Assembly (NCBI GenBank): GCA_021108215.1 | Contig: JAIORK010000055.1 | Location: 1-64,000, forward strand | Origin: a bacterium | GTDB lineage: Bacteria; Oederibacteriota; JAAXVQ01; JAUVAV01 | Direction of reading: 5' to 3' | DNA length: 64,000 bases | Part shown: positions 16,967 to 25,821 of the stretch, one piece after another | How the letters are laid out: each line of letters starts with the position of its first letter | Numbering within the stretch: position 1 is the first letter of the stretch | Notes under the pieces: model-generated | The model's database searches: none | Told to the model about the DNA's origin: nothing | The model's input: the letters and a program-made list of their open reading frames with translations, nothing else | Program-made: the position numbers and the translations under genes

Positions 16967-18277
16967 TTGAAAAAAAATGTCCTTTTATGGAAAATTTGTA
17001 TTTTTATTTTAGCAATTTTTATCTGCAGCCTACCTTCCCAGGCATTTCAGGTGCAGGATTCCGATGTCTGGTATGATGACTTAACCGGAACTGCCATGAC
17101 CAAGCACCCCCGTTGGACTGATGAAAATGTCAATACCCTCTTTAGTCGGACGCCTTCCTATATGTTTGTCTCTATGACCGCCCAAACCAATGCCACCGGA
17201 AGTATAAAATCTTTTAATATTTCAGCTGATTTTGATTTCAATGACACACTCGAAATGAAAATTGTTGAAAATGAACCAAGAGTTAATTTCCAATGGAAGG
17301 TACAACTGCGGGGAATGAACGGTTCAAACCCACTTAACCTCCATGCGCTACACGACCTATCGGGTGCGAATGGCGTCTTTTCTTTCCCCATCCAGAAACT
17401 AACCAATTGGCGCGGAGAAAAAGAATTTCGGATTGAAATCAATTTCGAAAATTCAAATACGGTTGCAGCACATCATTACACGCTTTTTGATTATTTCAGA
17501 GTTTACCAAAACACCACGGAGCAAATTTACTTTTGGCAGGATGATTTCGACCACAAAATGGAAATAGGGCTTGAGGTAAACAATTGGTGGGACAACGAAG
17601 CTTTTGCCTACAACGAAAATCAACATGCTGTCATCCGGTATGCAGCTGAAGGTGCGCGGGTCCATCTCACCGACAACACCTCCGGTTTAGTGCGCAGTCC
17701 CGGCGTTTATTGGGATACACAAAAATATTATATTTTTGAAATGAATATTGTTGATATCCAACCGGGTGTAAGCGGAAAAATTATTTTACTCCAGATTGAC
17801 GACTACGAAGTCAACCAAAAAATCGGTACTTTTACCCGCCCAGGCCGTATAAACATTGATCTGCGTACCTTTCCTGATCTACCCTGGCAATCAGCCCATA
17901 TGCTGACGGTTGAACTCCATATCACAGGCAGCCCGGGACAATACTATACGCTTGATTACATCGGTTTTTTGGCAGACAAACATCCCAAACCCCTGCCCAC
18001 CGCCACCCCGCCGGTCTTTCCCAAGGGATGCTATGCTGTTCCCAATCCATTTATTCCCAGTCAAGCACCCGTCCAGTTCTTCACTCGGTTTACGAATATC
18101 CAAGAAACTTATCAAATAAAAATCATAAACCTTACAGGACGTGTGGTACGCACTTTGACTACTTTATCCTGGGATGGAAAAGATGAGCAGGGCAATCTTT
18201 GCGAGGGCGGAATTTATATCTATCAGATCACATCAGGCGAAAAACGGGTCAGCGGCAAAGTGGTTTTGATACATTAA
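16967..18277 (+). CDS. Secreted protein with C-terminal FlgD/T9SS-like domain
   Basis: The only large plus-strand gene. I start it at TTG 16967 (AGAGG 7 nt upstream), which gives a clean signal peptide (KKNVLLWKICIFILAIFICS, cleavage after SQA). The body is beta-rich with two similar lectin-like stretches but no family I recognise. A TATPP-type linker precedes the C-terminal domain: YAVPNPFIPS, KIINLTGRVVRTL, WDGKDEQGNLCEGGIYIYQI and SGKVVLIH. This is the FlgD Ig-like/type A sorting-like domain common on exported proteins of several diderm phyla. 436 residues, probably surface or extracellular. Confidence 0.8.
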   Translation: MKKNVLLWKICIFILAIFICSLPSQAFQVQDSDVWYDDLTGTAMTKHPRWTDENVNTLFSRTPSYMFVSMTAQTNATGSIKSFNISADFDFNDTLEMKIVENEPRVNFQWKVQLRGMNGSNPLNLHALHDLSGANGVFSFPIQKLTNWRGEKEFRIEINFENSNTVAAHHYTLFDYFRVYQNTTEQIYFWQDDFDHKMEIGLEVNNWWDNEAFAYNENQHAVIRYAAEGARVHLTDNTSGLVRSPGVYWDTQKYYIFEMNIVDIQPGVSGKIILLQIDDYEVNQKIGTFTRPGRINIDLRTFPDLPWQSAHMLTVELHITGSPGQYYTLDYIGFLADKHPKPLPTATPPVFPKGCYAVPNPFIPSQAPVQFFTRFTNIQETYQIKIINLTGRVVRTLTTLSWDGKDEQGNLCEGGIYIYQITSGEKRVSGKVVLIH

Positions 18278-18289
18278 GCCGACGGTTCT

Positions 18290-18829
18290 TCAAACATAAC
18301 GGATATGCCACTTTATACCGTCCAGAATCATTTCCGGCACAACCTCAACTTTTTTTAAACCCGACATCATTCCCATGCCGGTAATATAACCGCCGGTTGA
18401 TTCATAAATACTCACCGGCATATGCGCAAACTTTTCCACAACAAACGCAAGCTCCTTTTCACCAATCCTCTCCACATGCGCCTCGCCGGAATCATGATAG
18501 GTCTGCCATAATTTTGCAGCCTGCTTCATAAAATATTCCAGACTGATAATTTTAACAATAATTTTATAGATGCCATTAATATTGTCCCGGGCCAGTTCAA
18601 TACCGAATTCCCTTAACGCCTGCTTTTCAGACATGCCGGGATATAACACCCGCGTAGCTTTGGTAATAAAAGCACTTACAATCTCAATGGCAACCCAGGA
18701 CACACTTATGGTTCTTTGATAGCGTACCTTTTCTTCCTCTGATAAACTGGATAGAAATGCCTGCTCCACACCTTTTTTTTGCAACAAACTTCGCATAAAT
18801 ACTATACCGGTTCCCTTATAGCTCGCCAT
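18290..18829 (-). CDS. DUF2378/TIGR02265-like protein
   Basis: AAGGAGG 5 nt before the ATG at 18829 decides the start (179 residues). The opening KGTGIVFMRSLLQKKG, the central GIELARDNINGIYKIIVKI and LEYFMKQAAKLWQTYHDSGE resemble, by eye, the DUF2378/TIGR02265 family, which is found in myxobacteria, spirochaetes and others and has no settled function; the fold recalls small-molecule-sensing V4R/heme-NO domains. No membrane segment. It converges with the secreted-protein gene, 12 bp apart. Confidence 0.6.
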   Translation of the reverse strand: MASYKGTGIVFMRSLLQKKGVEQAFLSSLSEEEKVRYQRTISVSWVAIEIVSAFITKATRVLYPGMSEKQALREFGIELARDNINGIYKIIVKIISLEYFMKQAAKLWQTYHDSGEAHVERIGEKELAFVVEKFAHMPVSIYESTGGYITGMGMMSGLKKVEVVPEMILDGIKWHIRYV

Positions 18830-18895
18830 TTTCCCTCCTTGTAAGAACACCCTAACTGACAATAGTCGCTTTTAACTGCATGCATAAATCTGATA

Positions 18896-19200
18896 TCAAT
18901 CCTCGGATTTTTCCCAAATCATGACCAACATCATCTTAAAGGGCACCTCGACCTTCAGCCGGCATAATAATCATCTCTCCGGTTTTGACTGTCCGGGTAT
19001 CCTGTTCTATGGTAATGGCCGCCTCTCGCCATCAAAAATATGTACAAAAGCATCATACGGCGAGGTGTGCTCACTAAGACCCTGGCCTTGCGCAAAAGCA
19101 AAAACAGTAATATTGCCAATCGTCTTATCCAAAACCGTCTTACTCACCACCGCACCGTCTTGATACTCAACCAAGTTGGTTAAATTAATTGCTTCCCGAT
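18896..19200 (-). pseudogene. Decayed cupin-domain gene
   Basis: Reading the minus strand from about 19200, INLTNLVEYQDGAVVSKTVL, then NITVFAFAQGQGLSEHTSPY and AFVHIFDGE are a recognisable small cupin (metal-binding HxH-type barrel start). After DGE the frame breaks: two extra bases are needed to continue with AAITIEQDTRTVKTGEMIIM-P. A second break, apparently a deletion of about 20 bp that removes the expected His-containing strand, precedes VEVPFKMMLVMIWEKSED-stop. The 5' end, including the start codon, is replaced by the hairpin repeat at 19199-19275. Non-functional. Confidence 0.75.
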
Positions 19201-19275
19201 AAAAATCCACAGGCTTACCCGGCACTCGGCATTCGCCGGGCAGGCTGCCCATTGTGTTCGCGCTGGCACGATAAA
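19199..19275 (+). repeat. Modular hairpin repeat, short copy
   Basis: Short form joining the first and last blocks of the full element: AAAAATCCACAGGCTTACCC ... GCCGGGCAGGCTGCCCATTG ... GCTGGCACGATAA. It contains an extra CACTCGG insertion in the CCCGGC stem. It abuts the decayed cupin frame. Confidence 0.7.
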
Positions 19276-19336
19276 CCGTTGACACCTTTGCCGCCTCCTG
19301 TGATTTCACCTTTATTCAGCCTGCGGCCGCTGTCAA

Positions 19337-19951
19337 TCAAGCTTTTACCATCTGAATCAATTGCTTCATTTTTGCATGGTTCTTTATTCCCGGCCGAATT
19401 TCCACGCCCGAAGAAACATCCACCATATAGGGTTTCATTTTTATCAACGCTTGCGAAATATTTCCGGCATGCAGACCCCCGGATAAAATTACCGGTTTGC
19501 CAAATTTTTTCAAAGTACGGGCAAACCGCCAATTTGATAATTGGCCGGTCCCGCCTGCCTGACCCGGAACAAGGGCATCCACCAGATAAGCACTTGCCGC
19601 CGAGGCGGGATCTTTTACCGGCAAGGATGCGTCGGGTTGCGGACGCAATGCTTTAATCACACGAGACCAGGCAAATTTTTTCAAAGTTTGGTTGGATTCT
19701 TGTCCGTGAAACTGAATGCGGTCCAATCCAACTGCGTCTACCACCGCAGCAATCCATGCCGGATCCTGATCAACAAAAACACCGAACCGCAAAACATGCA
19801 CTGGCAATACCCGGACGAGCGCGGCCGCCTGACGAATTGTCACCTGCCGCAGCGAAGGTGCAAAAACAAACCCAATCGCATCCGCACCATAGCGAACCGC
19901 AGCCCGGGCATCACTCACACGGGTGATGCCGCAAATTTTAATACGGGTCAT
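19337..19951 (-). CDS. trpF: Phosphoribosylanthranilate isomerase
   Basis: TrpF carries out the Amadori rearrangement in tryptophan synthesis. It shows KICGIT with catalytic C7, GFVFAPSLRQV, IQFHGQE, the catalytic Asp D125 (YLVDALVPGQ-GGTG) and the phosphate loops LSGGL and VDVSSGVE-RPG. 204 residues, slightly short but complete. It overlaps the trpC stop by 4 bp and is the last gene of the tmk-to-trpF run. Confidence 0.95.
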   Translation of the reverse strand: MTRIKICGITRVSDARAAVRYGADAIGFVFAPSLRQVTIRQAAALVRVLPVHVLRFGVFVDQDPAWIAAVVDAVGLDRIQFHGQESNQTLKKFAWSRVIKALRPQPDASLPVKDPASAASAYLVDALVPGQAGGTGQLSNWRFARTLKKFGKPVILSGGLHAGNISQALIKMKPYMVDVSSGVEIRPGIKNHAKMKQLIQMVKA

Positions 19952-20745
19952 AATTTTTCTGCAGCAATAATAATATCCTGAATAAGGGATGCCGGTGCCT
20001 TATGACTCACCAAAGCCCGTCCGATTAATGCTGCACGCACCCGGTCCGACGTTATCTTGGCAACATCTTCCGGCGTTTTATAACCACTGGCAGCGATCAC
20101 GAGATTGTCCCGCGGCACTGTTTTGGCAATCCGGTCTACGGTCAACATATTCACTTTCAGTGAATTCAAATCACGATTATTGATTAAAATAACATCCGCA
20201 CCGGCACGCAAGGCGCGTTTCAAATCCGGCACACAGTGTACTTCCACGACCGGTGTCATGCCCAGGCCGCCGGTCATCTCAATCATACGCGGTAATTTTT
20301 TATCCGGAATGGCCTCGGCAATTAATAAAACCGCATCCGCCCGGGCAGCGCGTGATTCATACAACTGGTATGGGTCGACAATAAAATCCTTGCGCAAAAC
20401 CGGCAAGTTGGTATATTCCTTGACTTCTTCAATCATGGAAAGCTTGCCGCCGAAATATTTGATATCAGTTACCACAGACAAAGCCATCGCGCCACCCGCC
20501 TCATAGGCTTTGACTAATTTTTCCATCTGAATCCGCGGTTTCCAGGACGGTGACCCGGGAACTTTTTTCTTAATCTCTGCAATCACACCTATTCTCTGTG
20601 AATTAAAAATAGCTTCCCGGTAATTACGCACAGGAGGTAATGTCAGCATCTCATTGAGAAGCTTTTCAAGAGGTGCTTTTTTTTGTGCTTTTTCCACCTC
20701 CGCCTGCTTTTCTTTGACCACTTTTTTTAAAAATGCTTTTGCCAT
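19948..20745 (-). CDS. trpC: Indole-3-glycerol phosphate synthase
   Basis: TrpC closes the indole ring and decarboxylates. Key residues by eye: E57 and K59 (IAEIKKK), K119 (PVLRKDF), E168 (VVEVH), N189/N190 (INNRDL) and the phosphate loop ALIGRALV. The usual SPS after the first lysine reads VPG, followed by GSPS; this region binds the substrate, so the shift is worth noting. 265 residues. GGAGG is 9 nt before the ATG. Makes the substrate for TrpA. Confidence 0.93.
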   Translation of the reverse strand: MAKAFLKKVVKEKQAEVEKAQKKAPLEKLLNEMLTLPPVRNYREAIFNSQRIGVIAEIKKKVPGSPSWKPRIQMEKLVKAYEAGGAMALSVVTDIKYFGGKLSMIEEVKEYTNLPVLRKDFIVDPYQLYESRAARADAVLLIAEAIPDKKLPRMIEMTGGLGMTPVVEVHCVPDLKRALRAGADVILINNRDLNSLKVNMLTVDRIAKTVPRDNLVIAASGYKTPEDVAKITSDRVRAALIGRALVSHKAPASLIQDIIIAAEKL

Positions 20746-20813
20746 GAAAAAAATCCTCCCGATGTTTTTTTATTCATCAGCCATACCGTTTCCCGCACCC
20801 ACACGCAGAATTG

Positions 20814-22241
20814 TCAGTCCAAACACCGGACGTCTTCCGGTGTCCCCAAACGCTGGTGGGCGCGTCCGCGATAGCGGGCCCCCAGTTGGTGACATACTGT
20901 TTTTAGTTTCTCGACGTCCATCGCAGGCATTTCAACGGCGGTTACCGTTACCGGAAATCCCGCCTGAACCGCACGGCCGATAAATGCCTGGACTGCCGAA
21001 TAAACACCCTGGCCGGCCGCAGGCCGCACCCATGCGTCGTACTGCTTCTCATCCGAACTATTCAAAGAAACCGACCATTCATCAATCAAGCCCTTGCATT
21101 GCGGAAGAATATCTTTTTGGTAAATTACATCCGCATGTCCATTGGTATCCACACGCGTACGGCCGCCTTTGGCTTTCACCACCCGGGCTACTTCCAAAAG
21201 CGTCGTGAGCCGCAACAGCGGTTCGCCGAACCCGCAAAACACCACTTCTGAAAAAACGGTCGGATCGCCCATGGCCGCTATGAGTTCTGCCGCACTTGGC
21301 TCCCGCTCCAATGTCAGGTCATAGGTTTGAACCTGGCGTTGCGTGTGGCGGGGACAAAACGTACAATCGGCACTGCAACGATTGGTCAAATTAATATAAA
21401 GATGTCCCTTAATTTCATACACCAGCCGCCCGGTCCCTGAATCCAGTTTAAATAATTTCCTTGCATTGGCGCTGGTTTGTTCCATCAATGCTTCTACGGT
21501 AATGCCGCGAACTTCTGCAACCGCTTGGGCAACTTCCGCCAAATAGGCTGGTTCGTTTCGTTTACCCCGGTTGCTCTGCGGCGGCAGATAAGGACAATCC
21601 GTTTCCAGGAGCAACCGTTTTATCGGCACCTGGCGGACAACCTCACGGATTTCCTGGGATTTCGGATAGGTCAGCGGTCCGCCGACACCTATATGAAATC
21701 CCAGCTCCATGATTTGTGATAAATACGTCATCCCGCCTGAATAACAATGCATCACGCCGCCGTTGTGAAAAGGACCGGCTTTTTCTAAAAGTCGCAATGC
21801 ATCCTCATCGGCTTCCCGCACGTGAACAATAACGGGCAATTCAAAGATCCGGGCAATTTCCAGCTGTTGTGAAAACGCCTGTTGCTGAGCCGCCCGGTCC
21901 GGCGCTGGATAGTCTGGAAAAACATGATAATCCAGGCCAATTTCCCCCAGCGCGACAACTTTATCCCGGCTCAATTGATCACGCAGTTCAATAAAGGATT
22001 CCGGCGATGTTCCGGGGAATTCATGCGGATGCAGCCCGACACCAAAAAAAATATTTTTTCGATCTTTAAAATATTTAAATGCCTCTCGATTGGCTGCAAC
22101 CGTTGATCCGGCATTCACCATCGCGACGATACCGCTGTGTTCGGCCCGTTCCAATACCGCTTCGCGGTCCGAGGCAAACGCCTCGTCCTCTAAATGTACG
22201 TGGGTATCAATCAAACCTGTTCCTGTTTTGACGGATGTCAC
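20814..22241 (-). CDS. TatD-family hydrolase fused to a radical SAM domain
   Basis: Two domains in one chain. Residues 1 to about 265 are a TatD metal-dependent hydrolase/DNase: DTHVHL, the VALGEIGLDYH Glu, VIVHVRE, MHCYSG and LETDCPYLPP. The rest is a radical SAM domain of the TatD-linked type: NRCSADCTFCPRH (Cx3Cx2C), CGFGEPLL and RVDTNGHADV. The GTG at 22241 directly after the metG stop (TAACGTG) has AAGGA upstream and is preferred over an ATG inside metG. Order metG-tatD is classical; in other genomes the SAM protein is usually a separate gene. Its substrate is unknown. Confidence 0.9.
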   Translation of the reverse strand: MTSVKTGTGLIDTHVHLEDEAFASDREAVLERAEHSGIVAMVNAGSTVAANREAFKYFKDRKNIFFGVGLHPHEFPGTSPESFIELRDQLSRDKVVALGEIGLDYHVFPDYPAPDRAAQQQAFSQQLEIARIFELPVIVHVREADEDALRLLEKAGPFHNGGVMHCYSGGMTYLSQIMELGFHIGVGGPLTYPKSQEIREVVRQVPIKRLLLETDCPYLPPQSNRGKRNEPAYLAEVAQAVAEVRGITVEALMEQTSANARKLFKLDSGTGRLVYEIKGHLYINLTNRCSADCTFCPRHTQRQVQTYDLTLEREPSAAELIAAMGDPTVFSEVVFCGFGEPLLRLTTLLEVARVVKAKGGRTRVDTNGHADVIYQKDILPQCKGLIDEWSVSLNSSDEKQYDAWVRPAAGQGVYSAVQAFIGRAVQAGFPVTVTAVEMPAMDVEKLKTVCHQLGARYRGRAHQRLGTPEDVRCLD

Positions 22242-22242
22242 G

Positions 22243-23784
22243 TTATTTTTTTTCCTTTTCCAAACGGGGAAACAGCGGCCCGCTTTTGGCAATCATTTGA
22301 CCTGCCGACAGTTTTCCCCAGCCGGCTTCTTCCGGAAATACCGGAATCCGGTTGGGAGAACCGTCTCCCAGCTGCTCTAAAATCCGCGGTGTGGTCCCGG
22401 GCATCACCGGTTGAATATAGCAGGCAACCAGCCGCAGGACCTCCAGTAGATTATACATAACCAGATCAACTTTTTCTTGCTCCTGATTTTTAAACAATGT
22501 CCAGGGGGATGATTCCTCAATATACTTGTTGGCCCGCTTAACCAGATCCCAAACCAGCGTCAGCGCACCTGAAAAATCCAGCCGCTCCATGTGTGCCGCA
22601 CAGTTTTCATATAAGCTGTCCGCCATTTCCCGGAGAACATTTTTATTCGTTGCCTGGTCAATTTGCGGCACCCGGCCCCCGCAATATTTTTCCACCATGG
22701 TCAGGCTGCGATTTAATAAATTACCCATATCATTCGCCAAATCGCTGTTATAACGCCCGACCATCTCTTCTTCAGAAAAATCACCGTCCCCGGAAAAATT
22801 ATTGGCGGCGATTAAAACATAGCGAAACGGATCAACACCATACTCTTTCACCATATCCATCGGATCTAAGACATTGCCGCGGGTTTTGGATATTTTCTCG
22901 CCTTTGAGATAAATAAAACCGTGCCCGAAAACCCGCTTGGGCAATGGCAGTTTTGCCGACATCAGCATGGCCGGCCAGATCACACAATGAAACCGGGTGA
23001 TATCTTTGCCAATAACATGAATATCCGCAGGCCAATATTTTTCAAAATCCGCCATGTCTTGAGGAAATCCCAGCGCTGAGATATAATTAATTAAAGCGTC
23101 AAACCACACATAAATGATATGTGAGTCATCATTTGGAAACGGAATCCCCCACTTGGCGGTCGCGCGAGAAATGGAAATATCCTGCAGCCCGCCCTTGACA
23201 ACATTGATAATCTCGTTGCGTCGAGATGCCGGTTGGATAAATTCCGGATTGGATTCAATATGTTCCAACAATAAATCGGCATACTTGGAAAGTTTAAAAA
23301 AATAATTTTCCTCAGCGAGCCATCTGGGTTTGGTGCCGTGGTCCGGGCAATTCCCATCCGTCAATTCGAGTTCTTGATAATATTTGTTACAGGAATCACA
23401 GTACCAACCCTCGTAGTGACCTTTATAAATATCCCCGTTTTCCGAAGCCCGTTTCACCATTTCCCGGGAGGCCGTATGATGCCCGGGCTCTGAAGTACGG
23501 ATAAAGCGGTCATACGATATCTCCAGCGCCTGCCACGTTTCCTGGAATATCTTTGCCATATTGTCGCAATATTCGGCCGGTGTCTTTTTTAGTTCTGCGG
23601 CGCGTGTCTCAACATTGGCCGAATGCTCATCCGACCCGGTTACAAAACACACATCATAACCTGTCATGCGCTTCCAACGGGCCATGACATCTGTTGCTAT
23701 TTCTTCATACGCATGACCAATATGCGGTTTTGAATTGGCATAGGTAATTGCGGTTGTAATATAAAATCGTTTACTCAAAGACAC
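22243..23784 (-). CDS. metG: Methionine-tRNA ligase
   Basis: Class I aminoacyl-tRNA synthetase. PHIGHAY carries the HIGH motif, the metal knuckle is CDSCNKYYQ with a single downstream NCPDHG pair, and KISKTRGN is the KMSKS loop. 513 residues, ending after the anticodon domain without the C-terminal tRNA-binding EMAP domain found in some MetGs. A GTG start abuts AGGGGG; the TTG two codons later has better spacing. Sits between PSP1 and tatD. Confidence 0.95.
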   Translation of the reverse strand: MSLSKRFYITTAITYANSKPHIGHAYEEIATDVMARWKRMTGYDVCFVTGSDEHSANVETRAAELKKTPAEYCDNMAKIFQETWQALEISYDRFIRTSEPGHHTASREMVKRASENGDIYKGHYEGWYCDSCNKYYQELELTDGNCPDHGTKPRWLAEENYFFKLSKYADLLLEHIESNPEFIQPASRRNEIINVVKGGLQDISISRATAKWGIPFPNDDSHIIYVWFDALINYISALGFPQDMADFEKYWPADIHVIGKDITRFHCVIWPAMLMSAKLPLPKRVFGHGFIYLKGEKISKTRGNVLDPMDMVKEYGVDPFRYVLIAANNFSGDGDFSEEEMVGRYNSDLANDMGNLLNRSLTMVEKYCGGRVPQIDQATNKNVLREMADSLYENCAAHMERLDFSGALTLVWDLVKRANKYIEESSPWTLFKNQEQEKVDLVMYNLLEVLRLVACYIQPVMPGTTPRILEQLGDGSPNRIPVFPEEAGWGKLSAGQMIAKSGPLFPRLEKEKK

Positions 23785-23836
23785 CCCCTTACCCCCTTCT
23801 TCAGCCTTCTTTTTATCACCTGTTTTTTATTCTTGT

Positions 23837-24784
23837 TTAAGTGCTGCTTTTAGTATTTCTTTTATGATTGCGATTTCCCTTGCGCCTAAAATTACTCCGG
23901 CGTTTTCCGGGTTTTGGCCCCTCACGGTGCTGATTCTGCGGGGTCTGTACGTTTGGCTGCCGTGCCGTATCCCCTTGTGGTTGCGGGACCGGTGAAGATT
24001 CAGCCGGTTGCTTAATCGTCTCTGCCGCAGGCATCAAATCCTTTTCCCGACAGGTTGTTTCACAATTTTTGCAGGGGGCCTTCATCTGCTTGGTGGTTGT
24101 TTCGGCGGATGTATTCTCCTGGCTTTTTTTTCTTTTTCCCTTTCCGCTGGCCCCTTCATATTCATATGCAAGGCAACACATCAAACGCCCGCACAATCCG
24201 GAAACCTTGGTCGGATTAAGCGATAAGTTTTGCTCTTTGGCCATGCGGATGGATACCGAGGCAAAATCCTTCAGAAACGTGGCGCAGCATAACGCCCGGC
24301 CGCAACAACCCACTCCGCCCAGCCGCCGCGCCTCATCACGAACCCCGATTTGACGCATCTCAATTTTTATTTTAAGTGCTTGGGCCAATTCCTTGACCAA
24401 CTCCCGAAAATCAACCCGGTTTTCTGCAGTAAAAAAAAATACCGCTTTTCGGCTATCCAGGGTATAACTCACATCCACCAATTTCATCTGCATTTTTTTC
24501 CGGGTCACTTTTTCGCGACAGAGCTTATGGGCTTCTTGCTCCTTTTTCGTATTCTTTTTTAACTGCTCATGGTCTCTGCCGGTTGCGGCGCGTACAATCC
24601 GCTTCATCGTTGCGTGTACCCGATTTTCCGGAATTTCACGTGCCGCCCTCACCACCCGTGCGATTTGCAATCCCTGTTCACCCTCTACCACACAAAAGGC
24701 ATCCAGGGACAATTTTTCGTTTATCGCGAGAAAATAATGAACACCGCCGCCTTTTAATAATTGAACACCTATTACTTCCGGCAC
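23837..24784 (-). CDS. PSP1 C-terminal domain protein (RicT/YaaT family)
   Basis: PSP1-domain proteins of the YaaT/RicT type bind iron-sulfur clusters in B. subtilis and affect RNA processing; the role here is inferred only. Cys-rich signatures GGVGCCGRALCCATFL and KVSGLCGRLMCCLAYE are clear. Unlike the usual protein, a tail of about 95 residues follows, with CKNCETTC and then Pro/Gln and Lys/Arg-rich disorder ending in RRKGNRNHKRNTK, suggesting RNA or anion binding. Its place next to holB and tmk is the conserved arrangement. GTG start with AGAGGTG. Confidence 0.9.
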   Translation of the reverse strand: MPEVIGVQLLKGGGVHYFLAINEKLSLDAFCVVEGEQGLQIARVVRAAREIPENRVHATMKRIVRAATGRDHEQLKKNTKKEQEAHKLCREKVTRKKMQMKLVDVSYTLDSRKAVFFFTAENRVDFRELVKELAQALKIKIEMRQIGVRDEARRLGGVGCCGRALCCATFLKDFASVSIRMAKEQNLSLNPTKVSGLCGRLMCCLAYEYEGASGKGKRKKSQENTSAETTTKQMKAPCKNCETTCREKDLMPAAETIKQPAESSPVPQPQGDTARQPNVQTPQNQHREGPKPGKRRSNFRRKGNRNHKRNTKSST

Positions 24785-24803
24785 TGTAACACCTCTACAT
24801 TTT

Positions 24804-24826
24804 TATTATCGTGCTAACACGAACAC
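24804..24826 (-). repeat. Modular hairpin repeat, terminal fragment
   Basis: TTATCGTGCTAACACGAACA is the last hairpin (ATCGTG/CACGAT class) of the repeat, in minus orientation, between the holB stop and the PSP1 start. It is too short to show other modules. Confidence 0.4.
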
Positions 24827-24834
24827 CCGCTTGG

Positions 24835-25821
24835 CTAGATGCCTTGCAAAGGTCGTTCGAGCCGTATAAATAAATTCTCCAGCAGCAACTGACTATTAAC
24901 ATTTCTTTTCAATTGTTCCAGCGCATGCAGTAATACGCTGCATTTTTCCACCAGGGCTTCCGCTGTTTCTTGCCGGACTGCCTGTTCCAGCGCCTCCATC
25001 TGATCACGATTGATGATTACGCCCTGCCCCCCTTTTTTAAGCAGTACCAATAAATCCCGGTACCAGGTTAGCAAAAAGGAAAAAATTTCAGGCAGTTCGG
25101 TGCGGTAGTCTCCCAACTGGTTTGCCAACACCGGCCACTGACCCGGTTGAATTTCGCGCACCATGCCCAGTACTTTATGACGCAATTCCTGTAACTCCGG
25201 ATCAGCCAACCGCAAGGCCTCTGCCGGCCGTCCCCCGGAAAGCATTGCCAGGGTTGCGGCTTCTTCTGAAGAAATTTCCAGACGCGTAACCAACCATGAG
25301 GTCAGCACCTTTTTTTCCAGTGCACGGAACCTTATTTCCCGGCAGCGGGACCGGATCGTCTCCAAAAGAGAAAACGGGCGGCTGGATATTAATACAATGA
25401 CAACATTTTCCGGCGGCTCCTCCAACAGCTTTAAGATACTATTGGCGGATTCAAGTGTCATGGCATCCGCCGGATCAAGCGTATAAAGCTTGGTCTTGCC
25501 TTCCAAAGGTTTTAAAATCACCTCGCGCTGCAGATGCTCTCGAATTTGCTCTATTTTTATCGACTGGCCATCCGGCCCAATATGCTGGACATCCGGATGT
25601 GTATTGACCGCTATTTTTCGACAGGCCAAGCAGTCGCCGCAAGCATCATTGTTTTCCGGTGTTTGACAGTTCAACGCTTGGGCCAAGGCAATCGCTGTTG
25701 TCTTTTTACCGACGCCTTCGGGGCCCGAGAAGAGATAGGCATGCGCGATACGCCGGTTGACTAATGAACGTTTGAGATAATCAACCGCATGGGACTGCCC
25801 TCTGATTTGACTAAACGGCAT
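24835..25821 (-). CDS. holB: DNA polymerase III subunit delta-prime
   Basis: Clamp-loader subunit. Walker A-like GPEGVGKKT, the zinc-binding CGDCLACRK plus an earlier Cys, a LLEEPPEN motif and the SRC motif (IRSRCREIRF) that reaches a neighbouring ATPase subunit. Delta-prime is normally inactive as an ATPase, yet the P-loop here is complete. 328 residues. It starts 11 bp inside the tmk end. Confidence 0.93.
   Translation of the reverse strand: MPFSQIRGQSHAVDYLKRSLVNRRIAHAYLFSGPEGVGKKTTAIALAQALNCQTPENNDACGDCLACRKIAVNTHPDVQHIGPDGQSIKIEQIREHLQREVILKPLEGKTKLYTLDPADAMTLESANSILKLLEEPPENVVIVLISSRPFSLLETIRSRCREIRFRALEKKVLTSWLVTRLEISSEEAATLAMLSGGRPAEALRLADPELQELRHKVLGMVREIQPGQWPVLANQLGDYRTELPEIFSFLLTWYRDLLVLLKKGGQGVIINRDQMEALEQAVRQETAEALVEKCSVLLHALEQLKRNVNSQLLLENLFIRLERPLQGI

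Noticed and set aside
19201-19309. N-terminal part of a 100-codon frame over the cupin remnant
   Set aside because: Its first third is repeat DNA; only the part from about 19200 downwards is cupin-derived, and that is frameshifted.
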